Of a DNA stretch of 64,000 nt, positions 18,044 to 26,590 are shown in pieces. The DNA lies in NCBI RefSeq assembly GCF_015709525.1, contig NZ_JADNRA010000018.1, positions 1 through 64,000 of the forward strand, given 5' to 3'. How positions within the stretch are numbered: position 1 is the first letter of the stretch; every line of letters begins with the position of its first letter. The stretch is from Methylocystis sp. L43 (GTDB lineage: Bacteria; Pseudomonadota; Alphaproteobacteria; Rhizobiales; Beijerinckiaceae). The translations under genes were made by a program, and so were the position numbers. The notes below the pieces were generated by a model. That model had not been told where the DNA came from. It worked only from the letters and a program-made list of their open reading frames with translations, and ran no database searches.

Positions 18044-19234
18044 ATGACCTTCGATCAAGATAACGGCTGGAAGAAACCCCTCCACACCGGCGTGCTGGTT
18101 CTCGCCGGCGGCGAAGTGATCGAGGGCTACGGCCTCGGCGCCGTTGGCGAAGCGGTCGGCGAAGTCTGCTTCAACACCGCCATGACCGGCTATCAGGAAA
18201 TCCTCACGGACCCATCCTACGCCGCGCAGATCGTCACCTTCACCTTCCCGCACATCGGCAATGTCGGGACGAACGAAGAAGACGTCGAAACCGTCGATCT
18301 CGACAAAAGCGCCGGCGCGGTCGGAGCCATCTTCGGCGCGCCCTGCACCGACCCCTCGAATTTCCGCGCCCAGAAGCCGCTCGCCGACTGGCTCGCCGGG
18401 CGCGGCGTCGTCGGGATGTGCGGCATCGACACGCGCGCGCTGACGACGCTCATCCGCGAGCGCGGCATGCAGAACGCCGTCATCGCCTATGCGCCGGACG
18501 GCCGCTTCGACATCGCCGCCCTCAAAGCCAAGGCCGCCGCCTGGCCGGGGATCGACGGCATGGACCTCGTGCCGAGCGTCGGCTCAAAGGAGCGCTACGA
18601 CTGGCGCGAGACGATTTGGCGGCTTGGCGGCGGCTATGGCGCGCGCAGCGGCGCGCCCAAATATCGCGTGGTCGCGATCGACTATGGCGTGAAGCGGAAC
18701 ATCCTGCGTCTCTTGGCGGAACAGGACTGCGAGGTTGTCGTCGCGCCCGCCAGCGCGACGTGCCAGGAGATCTTGGCGCTCAACCCCGACGGCGTTTTTC
18801 TGTCGAACGGCCCCGGCGATCCGGCCGAAACCGGCAAATACGCCGCGCCGGTGATCCGCGAACTGCTCGAAGCGAAAATTCCGACCTTCGGCATTTGCCT
18901 TGGGCACCAGATGATGGCGCTCGCTGTCGGCGCGAGAACGAAGAAAATGCCGCAGGGCCATCACGGCGCCAATCATCCGGTCAAGGATTTCACCACCGGC
19001 AAGGTCGAGATCGTCTCGATGAATCACGGCTTCGCGGTCGATCGCGACAGCCTGCCGGCAAACGCCGTCGAGACGCATCGCTCGCTCTTTGACGGCTCGA
19101 ACTGCGGCATCGCGCTCACTGACCGCCCGGCCTTTTCGGTGCAGCATCACCCCGAGGCGTCGCCCGGCCCGCAGGACAGCCATTATCTTTTCCGCCGCTT
19201 CGTCGAGATGATGGCGAAGGCGAAGGCGGCGTAG
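18044..19234 (+). CDS. carA: Carbamoyl-phosphate synthase small subunit CarA
   Basis: A 396-residue glutaminase subunit that releases ammonia from glutamine for carbamoyl phosphate, feeding pyrimidine and arginine synthesis with CarB. The N-terminal domain holds FNTAMTGYQEILTDPSY. The class I amidotransferase domain has FGICLGHQMMALA with the catalytic Cys, and the His/Glu pair in QHHPEASPGP. The ATG at 18044 is chosen; upstream in-frame sequence is repeat. carB is not in the window, so the two genes are split. Length is normal. Confidence 0.96.
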   Translation: MTFDQDNGWKKPLHTGVLVLAGGEVIEGYGLGAVGEAVGEVCFNTAMTGYQEILTDPSYAAQIVTFTFPHIGNVGTNEEDVETVDLDKSAGAVGAIFGAPCTDPSNFRAQKPLADWLAGRGVVGMCGIDTRALTTLIRERGMQNAVIAYAPDGRFDIAALKAKAAAWPGIDGMDLVPSVGSKERYDWRETIWRLGGGYGARSGAPKYRVVAIDYGVKRNILRLLAEQDCEVVVAPASATCQEILALNPDGVFLSNGPGDPAETGKYAAPVIRELLEAKIPTFGICLGHQMMALAVGARTKKMPQGHHGANHPVKDFTTGKVEIVSMNHGFAVDRDSLPANAVETHRSLFDGSNCGIALTDRPAFSVQHHPEASPGPQDSHYLFRRFVEMMAKAKAA

Positions 19235-19329
19235 TCGGGGTTGCGGCTTCCCGCGAGACTGGACACGTCGCTCGCGCCAGCCGATCTTCTCAGTTGGACC
19301 AAGCGCCAGCAGGGACGGTTAGGAGCGAC

Positions 19330-20208
19330 ATGAGCGCGCGACGCGCGTTGAAATTCGCGGGAATTTGGAGCGCGGCGCTCGCTGTCGCCGTCGCGATCGC
19401 CTTCACGATCCGCCCGCCGCTGCGCCATGCGGTCGCCGCCCTGTTGAACGACCCGACAAATCTGCCCGCGCTCGCAGGCGCAGCCAACGTGCATTACGAG
19501 CCTCGGGCGCTTGCCTGCGCGCAAGCCGTCGCGGATCTGGCTCCCCGCGCCATCGCACAAATCGAGTCCGTGCACGGGCGTCCCTTCGCGCAGCCGCCAA
19601 CGGTCGGGGTCTACGCATCCCATGAGAATTACGGAAGCGCCAACGGCATGGGCGATCCCGGTATCGCCGCGGTGACGCGCGCCGGCGCGGCGCTATTATC
19701 GCCGACTCTGTGCGGCCAAGAGCGCGATCGCCTCGAAGGCGTTCTTGCGCATGAATTGTCGCATGTGCATCTTTCGGGCTGGCGGCCGCTTGGCGCGCCG
19801 CGCCCGCCGCAATGGTTCACGGAAGGACTCGCGGTGATGGCCTCAAACGGCGGCGGCGCCGAGGGCGTCAGCATTGAAGACGCGGCGCAGGCGATCCGCG
19901 ACGGCTATCGCGTCGTGCTCGACGAGCGTCCATGGATCGATTTCGCCGGGCTCGGTTTTGAGCGCGAACCGCCGCGCGATCCAACGAAGGACGCGCTCAC
20001 CCAGCGCCAGCGGCTCGCCTATCTGCAGGCCGGCATGTTCGTCGGCTGGCTGCGCATGCGCGATCAGAACGCGTTCACGCAGCTTCTTCGCGCGCTCGAA
20101 GCGGGCAGGCCTTTCGGGCCGTCATTCGAGTCGGCTTTCGGCGAAAATGCGCCGCAGCTTTGGCTCCGCTTCGTTTCGACGTTTCGGCGAAACGACGCTG
20201 ACGGCTAG
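19330..20208 (+). CDS. Membrane-anchored zinc metallopeptidase-like protein (HELSH)
   Basis: A 292-residue protein with an AGGAG site at the start codon (19330). An N-terminal membrane anchor (about residues 8-28) precedes a periplasmic domain. LAHELSHVHL gives the HExxH zinc-binding motif, and WFTEGLAVMAS about 25 residues later supplies the third ligand Glu, the pattern of gluzincins (M1/M61-like, peptidase-MA group). Length and layout match small unassigned alphaproteobacterial peptidases. The substrate is unknown. It ends four bases inside the convergent mazF gene. Confidence 0.8.
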   Translation: MSARRALKFAGIWSAALAVAVAIAFTIRPPLRHAVAALLNDPTNLPALAGAANVHYEPRALACAQAVADLAPRAIAQIESVHGRPFAQPPTVGVYASHENYGSANGMGDPGIAAVTRAGAALLSPTLCGQERDRLEGVLAHELSHVHLSGWRPLGAPRPPQWFTEGLAVMASNGGGAEGVSIEDAAQAIRDGYRVVLDERPWIDFAGLGFEREPPRDPTKDALTQRQRLAYLQAGMFVGWLRMRDQNAFTQLLRALEAGRPFGPSFESAFGENAPQLWLRFVSTFRRNDADG

Positions 20209-20525
20209 TCTTCAAAGACCTCACGAAGGCCAGCGAGAATCGCCGCGAGCGTAGATTCGGACGCTTTGCCCAAGCGCTTGACGAGCCGCTGCTTGTCGAT
20301 TGTGCGAATTTGATCAAGCAGCATGAGCCCGCGCTTGCCCTTGAACGTCAGCGCGACGCGAAAGCCGGCGGGGCGGCTTCCCGTCGTCAGCGGCGCGACG
20401 ATCGCGGTGCGCAAATGGTCATGCATTTCCGGCGGCGAAACAATCAGGCATGGCCGCGTCTTCTGTATCTCGCTCCCGACCGTCGAATCGAGCGCAGCGA
20501 GCCAGATTTCGCCGCGCTTCACCAC
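20205..20525 (-). CDS. MazF/PemK family toxin
   Basis: A 106-residue type II toxin, an mRNA interferase-like protein. The family start VKRGEIWLAALD leads into GSEIQKTRPCLIVSP and later TAIVAPLTT and GLMLLDQIRTIDKQRL, the conserved MazF/PemK strands including the catalytic Arg and the Asp-Gln pair. It overlaps the 3' end of the antitoxin gene by seven bases, as in typical pairs. Its own 3' end overlaps the convergent metallopeptidase gene by four bases. Confidence 0.92.
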   Translation of the reverse strand: MVKRGEIWLAALDSTVGSEIQKTRPCLIVSPPEMHDHLRTAIVAPLTTGSRPAGFRVALTFKGKRGLMLLDQIRTIDKQRLVKRLGKASESTLAAILAGLREVFED

Positions 20526-20773
20526 GTCAGTTTTTCGTCGCCTTCATTGCCAAACTCCGGCCATAGAAGCGCGTCGTCGCCATGCTCGGCGATACGGCGG
20601 GCGTCATCGCTCCAACCCTCCCGAACGCGCTTCTTGAGCGGCGTGACGACAAGACGGCCTTTCTCGACGGTCAGTTCGACGTCGTCTCCGACATCCGCCC
20701 CAATTTCAGCAAGGAACGGCTTGGGGATGATCAAACCGGAAGAGTTTCCCATTTTTCGGAGCGCGCTACGCAT
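20519..20773 (-). CDS. AbrB/MazE family antitoxin
   Basis: An 84-residue antitoxin. The N-terminal half is a swapped-hairpin DNA-binding domain (RKMGNSSGLIIPKPFLAEIG, then DDVELTVEKGRLVVTPL). The acidic, Trp-rich C terminus (EHGDDALLWPEFGNEGDEKLTW) is the likely toxin-neutralising tail. It is first in the operon, with the toxin overlapping by seven bases. A perfect palindrome directly upstream (20783-20813) is the probable autoregulatory operator. Confidence 0.93.
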   Translation of the reverse strand: MRSALRKMGNSSGLIIPKPFLAEIGADVGDDVELTVEKGRLVVTPLKKRVREGWSDDARRIAEHGDDALLWPEFGNEGDEKLTW

Positions 20774-20782
20774 GGCATATCC

Positions 20783-20813
20783 ATCAATGTTATAACTAAG
20801 TTATAACATTGAT
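20783..20813. promoter_or_regulatory. Perfect 31-bp palindrome upstream of mazE, probable operator
   Basis: Two exact 15-base arms, ATCAATGTTATAACT and its reverse complement, flank one central A. It begins ten bases before the mazE start, is strikingly AT-rich against the local background, and spans where the promoter should lie. MazE/AbrB antitoxins bind such symmetric sites to repress their own operon. Confidence 0.8.
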
Positions 20814-20831
20814 AAGTAGATTCGCAACCGC

Positions 20832-21620
20832 TCACTTCAAAAACACATAGATATCGACGTCGACGCTCGCGTCGTCGCCCTTAAAGTCGGTGAGATATTC
20901 CTCAAGAATAAGATCCTTCGTATCGAGCCCCTTCTCGTCAAGATAGGCGGCGATCGCCTCATAAGTGGCCTCGATCTCGTCATAGGCGCCGCGATGCTGG
21001 AATTTGAGCGCCTTTCCGGCCGGCGACGCGCCGATGCTGACGCCCTCGGGCAGCTTGGGCTTGCCTTCCGGCGCCGCCGCAAGCGGAACCATCGCCTCGA
21101 AGGCGAAGCCCGTGTCGTCGGTTTTGGTGAAGACGGCGAAAGGCCGGCCGTTGGCCGCAAGCCCCGCTTTTCCGACCGTCTCACTGAGCCTGGCGAGAGC
21201 CTCGCCGACGGTCTTGCTGGCATCCTCCCACTTGCCCTGCCCCTTGATCACAGCGGCGGGCCGCGCGTCGACGGTCACGGTCTGGCTCATCACCGCCTGC
21301 GCCGCATCGTCTGCCACGCCCGGAGGCGGGCTGGCGTCGCCCGGCTTGACGTCAGTCGAACCAGCCTCCGGCGGACGGGCCTCGGTCGGCTTCGACTCGC
21401 TCGGCTTGGACTCGCCCGTCTCGCTGGGTTTCGTATCTGGCGCCGCACTTGGCGGGGCGGGCTTTTGCGGCGTGGCGGATCTGTCCGCTTCCTCAACGCC
21501 GCCGACCGGAACCAGCGCGCGTTCGGAATAGATCGCGGCGCCCGCGACTAGAATGATGAGGATCGCCAGCACACGCCAGTGGCGTCGCAGGCTATCCAGC
21601 AAGCCCGGTTCTTCTTCCAT
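20832..21620 (-). CDS. Membrane-anchored GyrI-like effector-binding domain protein
   Basis: A 262-residue protein with a cytoplasmic N-terminal segment, one membrane helix (about residues 17-32: VLAILIILVAGAAIYS), a long Pro/Ser/Lys/Glu linker (about 45-105), and a C-terminal domain (about 110-262) that looks like the GyrI/SOUL-type bacterial effector-binding fold: TVDARPAAVIKGQGKW, then PFAVFTKTDDTGFAFEAMVPL and KALKFQHRGAYDEIEATYEAI. The domain usually binds small ligands in the cytoplasm; here its position predicts the periplasm. It is divergent from dapF. Confidence 0.7.
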   Translation of the reverse strand: MEEEPGLLDSLRRHWRVLAILIILVAGAAIYSERALVPVGGVEEADRSATPQKPAPPSAAPDTKPSETGESKPSESKPTEARPPEAGSTDVKPGDASPPPGVADDAAQAVMSQTVTVDARPAAVIKGQGKWEDASKTVGEALARLSETVGKAGLAANGRPFAVFTKTDDTGFAFEAMVPLAAAPEGKPKLPEGVSIGASPAGKALKFQHRGAYDEIEATYEAIAAYLDEKGLDTKDLILEEYLTDFKGDDASVDVDIYVFLK

Positions 21621-21761
21621 CGTCGAGCTTCCCTAAACGGCCATCATGGCCTTTTCGCGCGCACATGCGACACGCGTCCGGCGGGAGCCCGCAGTGGCGC
21701 TTCGGCGCAGCCTTCTCTATATACGAGCGCGTCTTCCGGAGAATAGGCGAAAAGCTGCCCC

Positions 21762-22625
21762 ATGGCGCATCCGCTCGACCATCTTCCGATCCTGCGCATG
21801 AACGGCGCCGGAAATGAGATTCTCGTTCTCGATTTGCGCGGGAGCGACCACGCGCTTGCGCCGCAGGAAGCGCGCGCCATCGCCAATGCGCCGGGCCTGC
21901 GCTTCGATCAGCTGATGGCGCTCCATAGGCCGCGTAGGCCCGGCGACGACGCCTATATGCGCATTTACAATGTCGACGGTTCTCTCTCCGCCGCCTGCGG
22001 CAATGGCACGCGCTGCGTCGCCTATGCGCTGGCGCGCGAAGGCAAGGACGCGCTGCGTCTGGAGACGGAAGCCGGCCTCATCGAGACGCGACGGCAGGCC
22101 GATGCGGTCTTCACGGTCGACATGGGTCGTCCTCGCTTCGACTGGCAGGAAATTCCGCTCGCCCGCGCCGTCGAGGATACCCGCGAGGTCGCGCTCGATC
22201 CGCCCGTCGCTGGCGCGCCATCGCGCTTCTCCGCGGTCAGCATGGGCAATCCTCATGCCGTGTTCTTTATCGACGACGCGACGCAGATTGATCTCGAGAC
22301 GCTCGGCCCGCGCATCGAACGCCATCCGCTCTTTCCCAAACGCGTCAATGTCTCTTTCGCGCAGATGCTTTCGCGCGACGATATTCTGCTGCGCGTCTGG
22401 GAGCGTGGAACCGGCGCCACCAAGGCTTGCGGCTCGGCCGCCTGCGCGACGCTCGTCGCCGCCGCGCGCGCAGGGCTCGGCGAGCGCGCGGCGCGTCTGC
22501 GCCTGCCGGGCGGCGATCTTCATATCGAATGGCGCGCCGACGATCACGTGCTGATGACGGGGCCGGTCGAGTTCGAATTCGAAACCACGCTCGATCCGCG
22601 CATTTTTCAGGGCGTCTTGGCGTGA
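21762..22625 (+). CDS. dapF: Diaminopimelate epimerase DapF
   Basis: A 287-residue cofactor-independent epimerase converting LL- to meso-diaminopimelate for lysine and peptidoglycan. The two active-site cysteines are Cys79 in AACGNGTRC and Cys223 in TKACGSAAC. RMNGAGNEI at the N terminus and SMGNPHAVFF are conserved substrate contacts. The stop overlaps the GTG start of mtaB (GTGA), so the two genes are coupled, an order seen widely in this group. Confidence 0.96.
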   Translation: MAHPLDHLPILRMNGAGNEILVLDLRGSDHALAPQEARAIANAPGLRFDQLMALHRPRRPGDDAYMRIYNVDGSLSAACGNGTRCVAYALAREGKDALRLETEAGLIETRRQADAVFTVDMGRPRFDWQEIPLARAVEDTREVALDPPVAGAPSRFSAVSMGNPHAVFFIDDATQIDLETLGPRIERHPLFPKRVNVSFAQMLSRDDILLRVWERGTGATKACGSAACATLVAAARAGLGERAARLRLPGGDLHIEWRADDHVLMTGPVEFEFETTLDPRIFQGVLA

Positions 22626-23800
22626 ACGCGCCGCTACGCAACGCCGAGGTCGTGACCTTCGGCTGCCGGCTTAACGCCGTCGAGTCGCAGGAGCTCGCCA
22701 AAGCCCACGCCAGCCCGCGCGAGACGGTGATCGTCAACACCTGCGCCGTCACGAGCGAGGCCACGCGACAAGCGCGTCAGGCGATTCGCCGCTTGCATCG
22801 CGAGCGGCCCGACGCCGAGATCATCATCGCCGGCTGCGCGGCTCGGCTCGACCCTCCCGGTTTCGCCAAGATCGAGGGGGTGACGCGGGTCCTCGCCGAA
22901 CATGCGCCAAATCGCGCGCTTTCAAGCGATGAGGGCACGCGCGGGCTGCTTGCCGTGCAGAACGGTTGCGATCATCGCTGCACCTTCTGCATCATTCCTT
23001 TTGGCCGCGGCGCGGCGCGCTCGGCGCCGCCGAGCGAGGTCGTCGCGCAGGCCGGCGCGCTTGTCGCGAGCGGCAAAAAGGAGATCGTGCTGACGGGCGT
23101 CGATCTCACGAGCTACGGCGTCGACCTTGGCGAAGGTTGGACGCTCGGGCTCCTCGTGCGTCTGCTGCTGCGCCGCCTTCCAGAGCTTGTACGGCTGCGT
23201 CTCTCGTCGGTCGATTGCATTGAGGTCGACGAAGATCTCGTCGAGGCGTTTGCGGAAGATCCGCGGCTTTGCCCGCATCTTCATCTGTCGCTGCAGTCCG
23301 GCGACGATCTGATCTTGAAGCGCATGAAGCGCCGCCATTCGCGCCAGGACGCGATCAGCCTCTGCCACACGCTGCGCGAGGCGCGGCCCGACATCATCTT
23401 TGGCGCTGACTTCATCGTCGGCTTTCCGACCGAGACGGAAGACATGTTCGACGCCACGCTCGACATCGTCGACGCCTGCGGTCTCACGCATCTTCATGTC
23501 TTTCCGTTCTCCGCGCGTCCGGGAACGCCGGCGGCGCGCATGCCGCAACTCGCGCCGCAAATCGCCAAAGAGCGCGCGGCGCGATTGCGGGAAAAGGGCG
23601 ACGCCGCGCTACGCCGACATTTCGACGCGCAAAGCGGCCGAACCTTGCGGCTGCTGACCGAGCGCGGCGGCACGGCGCGCGCCGCCGATTTCACCCTTGC
23701 GCACACGCCTGGCGTCGAAGCGGGTCTGATGATCGAGGCGCTCTGCACGGGCCACGACGGGCGCGCGCTCACGACGCGGCCTACGGCGCTTGGTAGGTGA
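22622..23800 (+). CDS. mtaB: tRNA t6A37 methylthiotransferase MtaB
   Basis: A 392-residue radical-SAM enzyme that converts t6A to ms2t6A at position 37 of tRNAs reading ANN codons. The N-terminal UPF0004 domain has Cys15, Cys41 and Cys72 for one cluster. NGCDHRCTFC gives the radical-SAM Cys116, 120 and 123. A short C-terminal TRAM-like domain (about 330-392) follows. The GTG at 22622 overlaps the dapF stop, and NAEVVTFGCRLNAVES is the canonical start region. Its 3' end overlaps the convergent sugar dehydrogenase gene by 20 bases. Confidence 0.93.
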   Translation: MNAPLRNAEVVTFGCRLNAVESQELAKAHASPRETVIVNTCAVTSEATRQARQAIRRLHRERPDAEIIIAGCAARLDPPGFAKIEGVTRVLAEHAPNRALSSDEGTRGLLAVQNGCDHRCTFCIIPFGRGAARSAPPSEVVAQAGALVASGKKEIVLTGVDLTSYGVDLGEGWTLGLLVRLLLRRLPELVRLRLSSVDCIEVDEDLVEAFAEDPRLCPHLHLSLQSGDDLILKRMKRRHSRQDAISLCHTLREARPDIIFGADFIVGFPTETEDMFDATLDIVDACGLTHLHVFPFSARPGTPAARMPQLAPQIAKERAARLREKGDAALRRHFDAQSGRTLRLLTERGGTARAADFTLAHTPGVEAGLMIEALCTGHDGRALTTRPTALGR

Positions 23801-24950
23801 TCCGATAAATCGCGCCGTTCTGGTCGTCGGTGACGAGAAGCGATCCGTCGGCAAGTTCTGCGACGTCGACGGGCCGGCCCAGATAAGAACCGGAACCGTC
23901 GTTCCAGCCCTCTGCAAATGGCGTGCTCGCGGTTGTTCCAGCGAGAGTGACCATCACCCGCGCGCCGATTGGAATGCTCCGGTCCCACGATCCGTGCTGC
24001 GCGTAAAATATCGCGCCCCGATATTCCTTCGGAAACATGACGCCGCGGTAGAACATTATGCCGAGATCGGCGGCGTGCGGCGCGGTCTCCACGACAGGGA
24101 AGACGACGCCCTTCGGCGGCTCAGCCCGCGCATATTCGTTGGTGCGCACATGGCCGCCGCCATACCAGGGGAAGCCAAAATTCAGTCCTGTCCTGTCCGC
24201 GCGATTGATTTCGCCAGGGGGCCGATCGTCGCCCATCGAGTCGACCTGATTGTCGGTGAACCAGAGCGACCCGTCCGCGTCGAACGCCATGCCGACGGAA
24301 TTGCGAATGCCGGTCGCGAAGACTTCACGCTGCGATCCATCAAGATTCATCCGAATGACGCCGCCGATTCCCGTCTTCTCGTAAAGCGCGAGCTTGTCTC
24401 GCGGCGCGACATTGTTCGGCTGGCCAAGCGAGATGTAGAGCTTGTCGTCAGGCCCGACGCGGCACACGCGCGAGGAGTGGCCGCGACTCTCCTCGCTGCG
24501 CGGAATGAGATCGCCGGCCTTTACCACGACCCTGGCGTTCGCCGCCGCGTCGCGCCACGTTTTCTCAGCGTCGTCGAAACGGGTGACCCGATTGCGCTCG
24601 ACGAGAAAGAGCGCGCCGTCCTTTGAAAAACACAGGCCGTGAGGCATCTTGAATTTCATCGATGGCGCGAATGGCTCGACGGATGCGGCCTTGGTCCCGC
24701 CGGGTGTGATCACAAAGGCGCGCTTCTCCGCCGTGCCGACAAAGATCGCGCGTCCTTCTCTCCCGACGGCGAGCGTGCGCGCCTCGGGGACCATCGCATA
24801 GAGCGCAATCGAGAAGCCCGGGGGAAGCTTGATGCGCTTGAGGATGGATTCGATCTCCGCGCCGCGACGGTCTTGAGCAGCCGACTGAGGCGCGGCGACG
24901 CCGCCGCCCAGAGTCCAGAAAAGCAAAATTACTGCGGCTCCGACGCGCAT
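23781..24950 (-). CDS. PQQ-dependent sugar dehydrogenase family, periplasmic (sorbosone dehydrogenase-like)
   Basis: A 389-residue exported protein. The start at 24950 gives a signal peptide (MRVGAAVILLFWTLGGGVA), while the frame continues 15 codons upstream. The mature part is a six-bladed beta-propeller of the glucose/sorbosone dehydrogenase family: IKLPPGFSIALYA start, HSSRVCRVGPDDKLYISLGQPNNVA, GIRNSVGMAFDADGSLWFTDNQVD, and the C-terminal DGSLLVTDDQNGAIYRI. Members oxidise aldoses or sorbosone with PQQ, but many have unknown substrates. It ends 20 bases inside mtaB on the other strand. Confidence 0.88.
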   Translation of the reverse strand: MRVGAAVILLFWTLGGGVAAPQSAAQDRRGAEIESILKRIKLPPGFSIALYAMVPEARTLAVGREGRAIFVGTAEKRAFVITPGGTKAASVEPFAPSMKFKMPHGLCFSKDGALFLVERNRVTRFDDAEKTWRDAAANARVVVKAGDLIPRSEESRGHSSRVCRVGPDDKLYISLGQPNNVAPRDKLALYEKTGIGGVIRMNLDGSQREVFATGIRNSVGMAFDADGSLWFTDNQVDSMGDDRPPGEINRADRTGLNFGFPWYGGGHVRTNEYARAEPPKGVVFPVVETAPHAADLGIMFYRGVMFPKEYRGAIFYAQHGSWDRSIPIGARVMVTLAGTTASTPFAEGWNDGSGSYLGRPVDVAELADGSLLVTDDQNGAIYRITYQAP

Positions 24951-25051
24951 TTCAAAGGCCTTTCGGATAATCCTTTCGACGCATATAGGCGGCAAAAAGG
25001 GCGGAGCCAGTTACGGTTCCGCCCTACCGCGGGTTCCCACTTCGGTCAAAG

Positions 25052-25453
25052 TCACCTCAACGTCGACTGGTCTCTCGACGTCGACGTCGTGGTGTCTTCC
25101 CAATAGGGGGAGGACCCGTAGTTCCTGTGCAGCCGGCTTTCCCAATCGCGATCGCTCCAGCTTTCTTCGCCTGCGAATTCAGGAGCGTTCTGCAGCTGCT
25201 CTTCCGTCACATCCGCGATATATCCGCCGAGATTGGTGTCGTAGCGGAACGCTTTCCAAGGCAAAGGATGCTCGCCTTCGCCGATGCCGAGAAAGCCGCC
25301 GAAGGTCATAATCGCGTATCGAACCGAACCAGAGACGCGATCGATCATCAGGTGATCAATTTCGCCAATCTTGTTGCCGGCCGCGTCATACACATCCGTG
25401 CCTTCGACCTTATCGCTCGAGATAAGGTTGGCGTTTGGCTGTGCCATGCCCAT
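25052..25453 (-). CDS. PRC-barrel domain protein
   Basis: A 133-residue soluble protein from the ATG at 25453, which has a strong AGGAGG site; an upstream ATG at 25489 would bury that site. The PRC-barrel (about residues 8-85) shows LISSDKVEGTDVYDAAGNKIGEIDHLMIDRVSG and RYAIMTFGGFLGIGEG, followed by a Trp/Ser/Thr-rich tail. Standalone proteins of this type are common in rhizobial relatives, often stress-induced; photosystem and RimM proteins share the fold. An EcfG-like promoter at 25519-25543 fits that view. Confidence 0.88.
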   Translation of the reverse strand: MGMAQPNANLISSDKVEGTDVYDAAGNKIGEIDHLMIDRVSGSVRYAIMTFGGFLGIGEGEHPLPWKAFRYDTNLGGYIADVTEEQLQNAPEFAGEESWSDRDWESRLHRNYGSSPYWEDTTTSTSRDQSTLR

Positions 25454-25518
25454 AGTAACCTCCTGCCGCGCGCACTTAACCGACGCCATTGTCGAACTTG
25501 CCGCGCCTTTCCCAGATG

Positions 25519-25543
25519 AACACAGGGTGAAGCCCCTTGTTCC
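25519..25543 (-). promoter_or_regulatory. EcfG-like promoter of the PRC-barrel gene
   Basis: On the minus strand GGAAC (25543-25539), a 16-base spacer and TGTT (25522-25519) match the general-stress sigma consensus GGAAC-N16/17-CGTT at all but one position. It lies 66 bases upstream of the start codon. Confidence 0.5.
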
Positions 25544-25779
25544 TCGTGAAAACGAAAAATCGGCGTCTGCATAAGCTTAGCGACCGTCTTCCTTCTTCCG
25601 TAAATTGCCGCTAATGCAAGTGCGTGATGCGCGGCGCCTGCAGATGAAAAGCTTCAGTGGTCAGATGCACGGTCGCCCATCGCCAATGCATCAGGAAGAT
25701 TGCGGCGAGGCGGAATCGTCCTAGCGACTCCGTTTCGTCGGCAACCGCAGCAATGGGCTTCGCCCGGTAAGAAGCGCGC
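25544..25779. other. Intergenic stretch upstream of TerC, no feature assigned
   Basis: Together with the PRC-barrel promoter this makes a 326-base gap between divergent genes. I looked for a manganese riboswitch of the yybP-ykoY class, which often precedes TerC genes, and did not find its core. No reading frame or strong hairpin is evident. Confidence 0.45.
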
Positions 25780-26478
25780 ATGTCTCCCGAATTCAGCCTT
25801 GGCTGGGAAGTCTTCGAGATCATCTGGATCAACCTGCTGCTCTCGGGCGACAATGCAATTTTGATTGCGCTTGCCTGTCGGCAACTGCCGGTGCGTCAGC
25901 GTCGCTGGGGCGTATTTCTGGGCGCGCTGGGCGGCGTCGTTCTGCGCATCGCTTTCACGCTCGTCGTCGTCGAGCTTATGGCGGTTCCCTATCTGAAAAT
26001 CGTCGGCTCGCTATTGCTGCTCATTATCGCCGTCAAACTGCTGATCGACGAAACTGAGCATTCCGACGTCACGGCCAAACCCAATCTCTGGAGCGCGGTC
26101 GGGGCGATCATCATGGCGGACGCAGTGATGTCGCTCGACAATGTGATCGCCATCGCCGCGGCGGCGCGCGGCTCGACCAATCTCATCGTCTTCGGCCTTC
26201 TGATCTCGGTGCCGATTGTGATGTTCGGCGCCGGCGCGCTGCTGAAAGTGCTGGAGCGATTTCCGGCGCTGGTCTGGGCAGGCGCAGCCCTTCTCGGCTG
26301 GGTCGCGGGCGACATGGCCGCGGCCGACCCTGCCCTACCGAAATTCGTTCATGTCGCGAATCATGGCGCGCTCGAACTTGGGCTTTCGATCGGGGGCTGC
26401 GTCCTGGTGCTTGGCGTCGCTTTCGCGATCGCCGTTTACCGGCAGTGGCGCGAGGACCAACGCGTCTCGCGAGACTAG
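25780..26478 (+). CDS. TerC family integral membrane protein
   Basis: A 232-residue protein with seven predicted membrane segments. It has the TerC/YjbE landmarks IIWINLLLSGDNAILIALAC and the repeated IMADAVMSLDNVIAIAAAA, whose Asp and Asn residues within the membrane are thought to bind metal. The family includes metal (manganese) exporters and calcium/tellurium-resistance proteins. No partner gene adjoins. The TAG stop codon is formed by the first bases of the hairpin element at 26476. Confidence 0.92.
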   Translation: MSPEFSLGWEVFEIIWINLLLSGDNAILIALACRQLPVRQRRWGVFLGALGGVVLRIAFTLVVVELMAVPYLKIVGSLLLLIIAVKLLIDETEHSDVTAKPNLWSAVGAIIMADAVMSLDNVIAIAAAARGSTNLIVFGLLISVPIVMFGAGALLKVLERFPALVWAGAALLGWVAGDMAAADPALPKFVHVANHGALELGLSIGGCVLVLGVAFAIAVYRQWREDQRVSRD

Positions 26479-26590
26479 AGCGCTTATCGATCACATGGAA
26501 TCATGTGATCGATAAGGAATCGCTCAAAATCGAAATGGTTGAGCAGTTTCTCATCGAAAAAGTCTGTCAACTTTTTCGGAACCTGCTCTA
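26476..26590. repeat. 115-bp intergenic element with TAGAGC/GCTCTA ends
   Basis: The element fills the gap between the convergent terC and TPR genes exactly. It starts TAGAGCG and ends GCTCTA, an inverted terminal repeat, and both genes end in TAG contributed by those termini. Inside is a perfect hairpin with 15-base arms (26483-26497 and 26502-26516, loop GAAT) and a second AT-rich part (GAAAAAGT and ACTTTTTC). It may also terminate transcription from both sides. A minimal version occurs at 63475-63488. Confidence 0.7.

Noticed and set aside
25454-25779. Manganese riboswitch (yybP-ykoY) before terC
   Set aside because: I could not find the conserved core of the motif.
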